From Deltaproteobacteria bacterium (GTDB taxonomy: Bacteria > Desulfobacterota > JADFXK01): DNA of 7,774 nt. Where the stretch lies: the NCBI GenBank assembly GCA_015233285.1, contig JADFYA010000037.1, positions 7,701-15,474 of the forward strand, given 5' to 3'. Both the position numbers and the translations under genes were made by a program. Below are positions 1 to 4,018 of this stretch, piece after piece. The notes under the pieces are model-generated. The model made no database searches and was not told where the DNA came from. It worked only from the letters and a program-made list of their open reading frames with translations. Numbering within the stretch: the first letter of the stretch is position 1; the number at the start of each line of letters is the position of its first letter.

Positions 1-1094
1 CGCGACATAAGATACGATATCTCCTCCTGGGCGATCTTACCCACAGCCGCTTCATGGGACATCTCCACCCCGTCACAATGACCTTCCAATTCCGGAACGG
101 CGTGAATCAGGCCACCCTTCAAGAGCAGCCCCTTGCATTCTAAATGAGCTTTAATGTCCGGGACTTCGCCGATAAGATGACCGCGGGCAATAATCTTCCC
201 CCCGTTACTGATGGTTCGGGCCACGATTTCCGCCCGAGTACCCGGTTTTTTGAGGAAGATGCGGCCGCCGATGTCAAATTCCGAACCCGGCGATCCAACG
301 ATAATACTGTAGTACCGGGCGACTGCGTTGTCACCGACAAGGTAGGTGGCCGGGTACATTTGGAGTGTCCGGACCGGCTTCATACAAATGTAGTTGTTCA
401 GGAATAGGCCTCCCTCCTCCACCTGAGCCGCCGACCGCGGGCGGACGACCATGTCTTCAGCCCAGTTATGGATCATGGTAAAGCTGAGTTTGGCATTTTT
501 CTTGATGAAGAATTCAGAGATACCCACGTGTGCCCCTTTTTTGACATGGGGAGAGGTGGCGCATCCCGTGATGATGTGCAGTTCCGAGTCCTCTTCGGCA
601 ATAATGATATTGTGGACCGTTTGCTGCAACCCTTCTTTGTCCAAATAGAGGCAAGCCTGGATGGGGTACACGCTTTTTTGCCCCGGTAGACACCGGATGA
701 CATATCCGTTGTGCAGGTCCAACTCCGCGGAAGCAGTATACTTATCCATATCCACCGGCACCAGCTTCCAGTAGTAGTCCCTGATCCAGTCGTACTGTTC
801 CAACGCTTGTTTGATCGGGATGACCTCGACCCCCTCCATCTTACTACTGCAGTGGACGACCGCAGTGTCTTTTTGGAAATAGGTACCGCCACGCTCTTTG
901 CCCGTCAGATCCAGACCGGACATGACCAGACGTTTCTGTTCGGCATCGGGCAGGGAACGCAGCTCATCCTCTTGGAGATACTCATGGGGCACATCGGCCT
1001 TCTCGAATTGTTCCAAGTTGACATCTTGTCCCAGCGCCGCTTTCTTGGCCGCCGCCCCAGCCGCTTTCCTTTTTAGTTCCTCTCTATAGTACAT
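1..1094 (-). CDS. smsB: SmsB/SufB-type Fe-S cluster scaffold protein (3' end cut by window edge)
   Basis: Translating the minus strand from the ATG at 1094 gives 364 uninterrupted codons to the window edge. The start is MYYREELKRK, and the last residues read are EEISYLMS. It is a SufB/SufD-family scaffold for Fe-S cluster assembly, expected to work in the cytoplasm with the ATPase SmsC encoded just upstream. Residues 1-30 are a Lys/Ala-rich helical head. From about residue 120 the sequence is the beta-rich core typical of SufB/SufD. Near the C-terminus, Cys320 (HLECKGLLL) sits where E. coli SufB has its catalytic Cys405, and SHEAAVGK (His347, Glu348) matches the SufB VEHEA / SufD CSHG region; these alignments are from memory. 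An SD-like GAGGAA (1103-1108) lies 8 nt upstream of the ATG, and the start overlaps smsC by 22 nt, so coupled translation is likely. Family members are usually around 300-420 residues, so probably only the last few dozen are missing. No frameshift is seen. The family call is secure; SmsB rather than canonical SufB rests on the partner and the missing suf neighbours. Confidence 0.9.
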   Translation of the reverse strand, partial: MYYREELKRKAAGAAAKKAALGQDVNLEQFEKADVPHEYLQEDELRSLPDAEQKRLVMSGLDLTGKERGGTYFQKDTAVVHCSSKMEGVEVIPIKQALEQYDWIRDYYWKLVPVDMDKYTASAELDLHNGYVIRCLPGQKSVYPIQACLYLDKEGLQQTVHNIIIAEEDSELHIITGCATSPHVKKGAHVGISEFFIKKNAKLSFTMIHNWAEDMVVRPRSAAQVEEGGLFLNNYICMKPVRTLQMYPATYLVGDNAVARYYSIIVGSPGSEFDIGGRIFLKKPGTRAEIVARTISNGGKIIARGHLIGEVPDIKAHLECKGLLLKGGLIHAVPELEGHCDGVEMSHEAAVGKIAQEEISYLMS

Positions 1095-1837
1095 CGCACG
1101 CATTCCTCATATCCCATCTCGCTGATACAATTTAGAATTTCGCGAGGATTAGTGGAACAGCTCAAGATGCCGTTAAACAGCACCTGTCCCTTATCCGCGG
1201 CCACGTAGTCCATGATGTAGCCGGTGTGGGTGATGATCAGGCCCATCTTGGTCCGGTCCCGCTTTTGCCGGGCGATTGTTTTTTCATTGGAATGATACAC
1301 GTCTTTTTCGAGTAACATGGCAATCGTCTCACCGACTAAGGTGATGTTTTCCAAGTCAACGCCGGACTCCGGCTCATCGAACATCATCAAATCAGGATTT
1401 TGGGCCAGGAGCTGGAGCAACTCAGACCGTTTTATTTCTCCTCCGGAAAAGCCGGCATTAACATCACGGTCGAGAAAATCCTGGAAATTGACCATCTCGG
1501 CATATTTTTCCACATCTATCTTTTTTTTAGAGCAGATGCCGACCATTTGCCGAGTCTTAAGACCGTGAATGGTCGGGGGCCGCTGGTAGGACATGCCGAT
1601 ACCCAAGGCCGCCCGCTCGTTGATGGGCAGTCCGGTGATGTCGACCCCTTTGAAAAGGATTCTGCCGCCGGTCACCTGATATTGGGGATAGCCCATGATG
1701 GTCATCAACAGCGATGTTTTTCCGGAACCATTCGGTCCATAAAGGATATGGGTCTCACCCGGTTTGATCTCTAAGTCGATGTGCTTCAATATCTTATTTC
1801 CGGCCAGCTCCACCTGCAAATCTTCAATGAGCAACAT
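1073..1837 (-). CDS. smsC: SmsC/SufC-type ABC ATPase of Fe-S cluster assembly
   Basis: This is a 254-residue cytoplasmic ABC ATPase that energises the SufB-like scaffold encoded next to it. Visible motifs are Walker A GPNGSGKT (34-41), Q-loop YQRPPTI (84-90), signature FSGGEIKRSE (130-139), Walker B LMMFDEPESGVD (150-161, with Asp154 and Glu155) and H-loop His204 (ITHTG). The signature followed by KRSELLQLL and the SGVD D-loop are SufC-like rather than transporter-like. The C-terminal tail carries four cysteines (227, 237, 246, 249) around NPREIL and GYEECVRC. I associate this tail with archaeal and anaerobe minimal SUF (SMS) ATPases. I chose the ATG at 1837 because AGGAGA stands 6 nt upstream and the family begins with this MLLIEDL strand. 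An in-frame ATG at 1903 would add 22 low-complexity residues encoded by a 7-bp repeat array and is unlikely. The gene overlaps smsB by 22 nt. No IscR/SufR-type regulator gene is adjacent in this window. Confidence 0.92.
   Translation of the reverse strand: MLLIEDLQVELAGNKILKHIDLEIKPGETHILYGPNGSGKTSLLMTIMGYPQYQVTGGRILFKGVDITGLPINERAALGIGMSYQRPPTIHGLKTRQMVGICSKKKIDVEKYAEMVNFQDFLDRDVNAGFSGGEIKRSELLQLLAQNPDLMMFDEPESGVDLENITLVGETIAMLLEKDVYHSNEKTIARQKRDRTKMGLIITHTGYIMDYVAADKGQVLFNGILSCSTNPREILNCISEMGYEECVRCTIERN
1103..1108 (-). promoter_or_regulatory. Ribosome binding site of smsB, inside the smsC coding region
   Basis: GAGGAA lies 8 nt before the smsB ATG (1094). It is formed from the codons for the GYEEC segment of the SmsC tail. 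Both the SD and the smsB start therefore lie within translated smsC sequence, which favours translational coupling of ATPase and scaffold. Confidence 0.7.
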
Positions 1838-1843
1838 CTGATG

Positions 1844-1849
1844 TCTCCT
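1844..1849 (-). promoter_or_regulatory. Ribosome binding site of smsC
   Basis: AGGAGA on the minus strand is separated from the ATG at 1837 by 6 nt. It decides the start of smsC against the longer in-frame start at 1903, which would place the ribosome upstream of the heptamer repeat. Confidence 0.8.
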
Positions 1850-1852
1850 GTG

Positions 1853-1894
1853 TCGAGTTTCGGGATGCGGGTTGAGCGTTGTCGGGTTCGGGAT
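1853..1894. repeat. Degenerate 7-bp tandem array in the smsC leader
   Basis: Read on the plus strand, six consecutive heptamers stay in register: TCGAGTT, TCGGGAT, GCGGGTT, GAGCGTT, GTCGGGT, TCGGGAT. The consensus is close to NCGGGTT. The array ends only 3 nt from the smsC ribosome binding site. In the mRNA it is read as the complementary A/C-rich sequence, which should be poorly structured. It resembles the second array at 3939-4008, which has the opposite orientation. Confidence 0.65.
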
Positions 1895-1911
1895 TATCTT
1901 CAAGAGCCGAA

Positions 1912-1928
1912 TCCTGACCCGACCAGGA
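1912..1928. repeat. Small inverted repeat (hairpin candidate) in the smsC leader
   Basis: TCCTG (1912-1916) and CAGGA (1924-1928) are perfect inverted arms around a 7-nt loop, about 75 nt upstream of the smsC start. It could be a small RNA hairpin or an operator half-site pair, but 5-bp arms are easily found by chance. It does not match the E. coli IscR site patterns I remember. Confidence 0.3.
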
Positions 1929-1990
1929 CATAAATTGGTTAACCCGATGCCGAAGTCTAATTTTCAAGAAAAAGCACAAAGCCGTGGATG

Positions 1991-2081
1991 ACAGAAAACC
2001 CAAAGAGGACGCAGAAGAGTTTCTTTCATCCCGATTGACGCGGGCATAAACAGTAGTCGCCTTTTTCTCTCGGTGTTCTGT
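1991..2081. repeat. Imperfect inverted repeat, possibly a decayed dispersed intergenic element
   Basis: The arm at 1991-2012 starts ACAGAAAACCCAAAGAGG. The reverse complement of 2060-2081 starts ACAGAACACCGAGAGAAA. By eye 15 of 22 positions match, with about 47 nt between the arms. The wording of the arms resembles CACAGAG/CTCTGTG-type palindromic repeats that I remember from intergenic regions of environmental and deltaproteobacterial genomes. That family link is from memory and not tested here. Confidence 0.35.
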
Positions 2082-2108
2082 GCCTCATGCTTTTAGGCTG
2101 AAGTTGCG

Positions 2109-2137
2109 AACATACCCAATCGAAATCCAATTGGCAA
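2109..2137 (-). promoter_or_regulatory. Weak sigma70-like promoter candidate for smsCB
   Basis: On the minus strand, TTGCCA (2137-2132) is followed after exactly 17 nt by TATGTT (2114-2109). This gives fair -35/-10 matches and optimal spacing. Transcription would start near 2102 and give a leader of roughly 265 nt before smsC, which is long. It was chosen as the best match in the gap, but a closer promoter with poorer boxes cannot be ruled out. Confidence 0.3.
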
Positions 2138-2204
2138 GAGGCCGTTTGGCTTAAAGGTGTTAACATATCGTTTTTGTTTGGTTTAAGTGTGGGAGGAGGG
2201 AGGC

Positions 2205-2954
2205 TTAAATGTCTTCCGGCCGCAGATGGACCACGTCTCCGGCCAAAATTTTTTCTATCCCTGTGTCGGTCTGCAACCACAACCGGCCCTCGGCGTCTAG
2301 ATCTACGGCCGTGCCGGTCAAGGTCTGCCCTTGGGACATGATCACCCTGACCCGGCTGCCCAGGGTAGCCGAATTGGTCAAATAGTTCCGGTGGATTTCT
2401 TCTAAGTAGGGAGGATCATCATGGAATCGACTATAATGCCCGGCCAGGTGAGATAAAATGCCGTCCCGCAACTCCGCCGCGGCAACGTTCGCCCCGGCCT
2501 GGGCCAGGGAGGTGGCGGTATCATTCAACTCAACCGGTATATCATTCTGAACATTAACTCCGATGCCCCAGATCAGAAAAGGATCTCCTCCAGGGGCAAA
2601 ATGCGACTCCATCAGCATCCCGCAAACTTTTTTGCCGTCGATCAACAGGTCATTGGGCCACTTAATGGTGACCGGGAGTTCGGTCAGGCTATGGATGGCT
2701 TGTTGCACCGCCAGGGAAGCGATGAGGTTAAGCCCCCCCCAGGCAGCCAGCGGGACACCAGGGCGCAGCAATAACGACATCCACAATCCGCCGGGCCGGG
2801 CTTCCCATTTGCGGCCCAGTCGCCCTCTACCCCCGGTTTGCTCGATAGCCACCGCCACATACCCTTCCGGTTCCCCGGCCAGGGCTTTTTCCAGAACGGT
2901 GGTATTGGTGGAGGCGACTTCCGGGAAATGTTCGATGCGAAAATTTGTGTTCAT
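2205..2954 (-). CDS. birA: Biotin-[acetyl-CoA-carboxylase] ligase, monofunctional BirA without HTH domain
   Basis: This 249-residue protein activates biotin with ATP to biotinyl-5'-AMP and transfers it to a lysine of biotin carrier proteins such as AccB. The class II-type catalytic core shows STN (15-17), the biotin/adenylate loop GGRGRLGRKW (41-50), KWPNDLLIDGKKVCGMLME (98-116, with the KWPND motif and catalytic-site Lys) and GIGVNVQN (130-137). A C-terminal SH3-like domain (about 198-246) includes GTAVDLDAEGRLWLQT. No N-terminal winged-helix domain is present, so it should not act as the biotin-operon repressor. The open frame runs upstream to 3179 inside the preceding gene, but homology begins at the ATG at 2954 (MNTNFRIEHFPEVASTN). 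An AGAGGAA lies about 12 nt upstream, a rather long spacing. The gap to the upstream J-domain gene is 25 nt, so the two are probably cotranscribed. Confidence 0.93.
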   Translation of the reverse strand: MNTNFRIEHFPEVASTNTTVLEKALAGEPEGYVAVAIEQTGGRGRLGRKWEARPGGLWMSLLLRPGVPLAAWGGLNLIASLAVQQAIHSLTELPVTIKWPNDLLIDGKKVCGMLMESHFAPGGDPFLIWGIGVNVQNDIPVELNDTATSLAQAGANVAAAELRDGILSHLAGHYSRFHDDPPYLEEIHRNYLTNSATLGSRVRVIMSQGQTLTGTAVDLDAEGRLWLQTDTGIEKILAGDVVHLRPEDI

Positions 2955-2979
2955 AGATGGGTGCTTTTCCTCTAAGTCT

Positions 2980-3732
2980 TCAAAAACGCCACCGGCCCAC
3001 TTGAATATTTTGGTTATGGCGAATTTGCTTCCGGGCCAGTTCTTCCATTTGTTGTGGTGTGAGCAGGCCGCGGTCGATGAAAAAACTACCGATGGGCTGG
3101 TTGAGACGCCGCTGTTTACCCAATAAACACAAAATGTTAAATGTGGACAGATAGCCCAGACGTTTGGCGCAGTCCCCAAATTTTTCTCCGGATCCCCGGT
3201 TTGACAAGATAAACTGAATGTCCTGGGGTAAAAGTAGACCCCAGTCCCGGGCGAGCTGACCGATTAAAGGACGCTGTCTTCTTTGCCAGGTGATGGCCTC
3301 GATGAGGGCCCGCCAGGAAATGAATCCCGAGTAATACAAAAACTGGCCGATGAGCAGTTCCCGATGGGGCAGGGGCCCGAAATAGGAGTGATCCCGCCAT
3401 TCCCGCTGAGGGGTTGGCTTAGACGCAGGAGGCTTCCGGCGAGGTGGAGATTTTGGCCTGACATTCTGAATAATTACTTCATCGTTGTCAATGGCGGTTC
3501 GAAGGAGTTCATAGGCCAGCGAGACCTCTTTAAACAGCTCGGTCATCTCTGCTTCATCCCGGCCCATGGCCTTGGCCCGGTCGGGGTGAGTCTCCAGGGC
3601 CTTCCTCCGATAGATGGTTTTAAGCTCGGCCGGCTGGAGTTGTTTTAGAAAATCGTTTGAGAAGTTGTTTCCCGGGCCAAAGATCAGGCCACAGGCCGCC
3701 ATAATCTCAGGGGTAGAAAGTTGTGACAGCAT
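2980..3732 (-). CDS. J-domain protein with four C-terminal MshEN/GspE-N-like repeats
   Basis: This is a 250-residue, apparently cytoplasmic protein with no signal peptide or membrane helix. Residues about 33-85 form a J domain: LKTIYRRKALETHPDRA holds the HPD motif (49-51), followed by a helix with FKEVSLAYELL. HPD stimulates the ATPase of an Hsp70 (DnaK), so a co-chaperone role is expected. Residues 91-118 are a Pro/Lys/Arg-rich linker. Residues 128-236 hold four tandem units of about 28-29 residues starting IGQFLYYSGFIS, IGQLARDWGLLL, FGDCAKRLGYLS and IGSFFIDRGLLT. The pattern (I/F)G..(L/F)...G(F/L/Y)(I/L)...(I/L)..L..Q resembles the N-terminal domain of GspE/PilB/MshE ATPases. There is no Gly/Phe region or zinc finger, so it is not DnaJ itself. 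AAGGTG stands 5 nt before the ATG, and a good promoter lies just upstream. birA follows after 25 nt. The client or partner of the repeat domain is unknown; binding to a machine related to type II secretion or type IV pili is speculation. Confidence 0.85.
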   Translation of the reverse strand: MLSQLSTPEIMAACGLIFGPGNNFSNDFLKQLQPAELKTIYRRKALETHPDRAKAMGRDEAEMTELFKEVSLAYELLRTAIDNDEVIIQNVRPKSPPRRKPPASKPTPQREWRDHSYFGPLPHRELLIGQFLYYSGFISWRALIEAITWQRRQRPLIGQLARDWGLLLPQDIQFILSNRGSGEKFGDCAKRLGYLSTFNILCLLGKQRRLNQPIGSFFIDRGLLTPQQMEELARKQIRHNQNIQVGRWRF

Positions 3733-3782
3733 TCCGGCACCTTATAATATTATTGACAGAATCACAATAAACCAAGACTGCT

Positions 3783-3811
3783 ATCTTACCTTCTAATTTT
3801 GGCTAGTGCAA
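3783..3811 (-). promoter_or_regulatory. Sigma70-type promoter for the J-domain gene and birA
   Basis: TTGCAC (3811-3806) and TAAGAT (3788-3783) are separated by exactly 17 nt on the minus strand, in a locally AT-rich stretch. Transcription would start near 3776, about 43 nt upstream of the ATG at 3732. This is the best-matching promoter in the window and suggests that the J-domain gene and birA form their own transcription unit, separate from lptD. Confidence 0.6.
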
Positions 3812-3938
3812 CCCCTTTTTTGTCCGCCGCGGGCGTGAAGAACCAGGATATTTGAAAATGTTTCGGAGGAACAGATATCAGTTGCGGATACTCCCGGCAG
3901 TCCCTTCATCGGCCCTAACTCGCCACCCGGATGCACCT

Positions 3939-4008
3939 CGTAACAATCAACAATCAATAATCAACCCGTAACACACAACCCGCAACACGTAACACGCAAG
4001 CCGCAACC
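3939..4008. repeat. Ten-unit degenerate 7-bp tandem array downstream of lptD
   Basis: On the plus strand ten heptamers run with no slip: CGTAACA, ATCAACA, ATCAATA, ATCAACC, CGTAACA, CACAACC, CGCAACA, CGTAACA, CGCAAGC, CGCAACC. The AA at positions 4-5 is invariant; the other positions vary within a narrow set. The array starts 10 nt after the lptD stop in the direction of transcription, where the RNA would be G/U-rich (units such as GCGGGTT and ACGTGTT in another phase). It shares this heptamer style with the array at 1853-1894. It is not a CRISPR: there are no spacers and the unit is too short. Confidence 0.8.
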
Positions 4009-4018
4009 CCTTCCGTGA

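Larger units (their letters stand above)
1838..2204. other. 367-nt intergenic region between birA and smsC
   Basis: This gap holds no convincing gene. In minus-strand order it contains a purine/pyrimidine-skewed stretch after the birA stop, a weak sigma70-like promoter (2137 to 2109), an imperfect inverted repeat (2081 to 1991), a small hairpin (1928 to 1912) and a six-unit 7-bp array (1894 to 1853) next to the smsC ribosome binding site. The region would act as leader and promoter for smsCB if that unit is transcribed on its own. I saw no T-box, tRNA or riboswitch-like conserved element, and no U-tract hairpin after birA. Confidence 0.7.

Noticed and set aside
473..892. 139-codon minus-strand ORF inside smsB
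   Set aside because: It is out of frame with smsB, which has clear family motifs through the whole stretch; the composition is Arg/Ser-rich as expected of a shadow frame.
1838..1903. 22-residue N-terminal extension of smsC from the ATG at 1903
   Set aside because: It is a translation of the heptamer array (Pro/Thr/His/Arg-rich), lies upstream of a well-placed SD, and does not fit the start of SufC-type ATPases.
2180..2204. Intrinsic terminator after birA
   Set aside because: The sequence after the stop is a C/T-rich run without a stem and U-tract.
2026..2280. 84-codon minus-strand ORF spanning the birA 3' end and the intergenic gap
   Set aside because: The first third is an out-of-frame reading of birA; the rest has no recognisable pattern and runs through the inverted repeat.
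2955..3179. In-frame 75-codon upstream extension of birA
   Set aside because: It lies inside the J-domain gene in another frame, shows no winged-helix features, and the family homology begins at the ATG at 2954.
3820..3840. GC-rich palindrome next to a T-run (TTTTTTGTCCGCCGCGGGCG) as a terminator
   Set aside because: The CCGCGG palindrome has no loop, and the T-run is on the wrong side for termination of the minus-strand lptD transcript relative to a stable stem; plus-strand genes are absent.
3793..3909. 38-codon minus-strand ORF (MKGLPGVSATDICSSE...) between lptD and the J-domain gene
   Set aside because: It has only a poorly spaced AGGG before the ATG, no recognisable motif, and its end overlaps the promoter of the J-domain gene.
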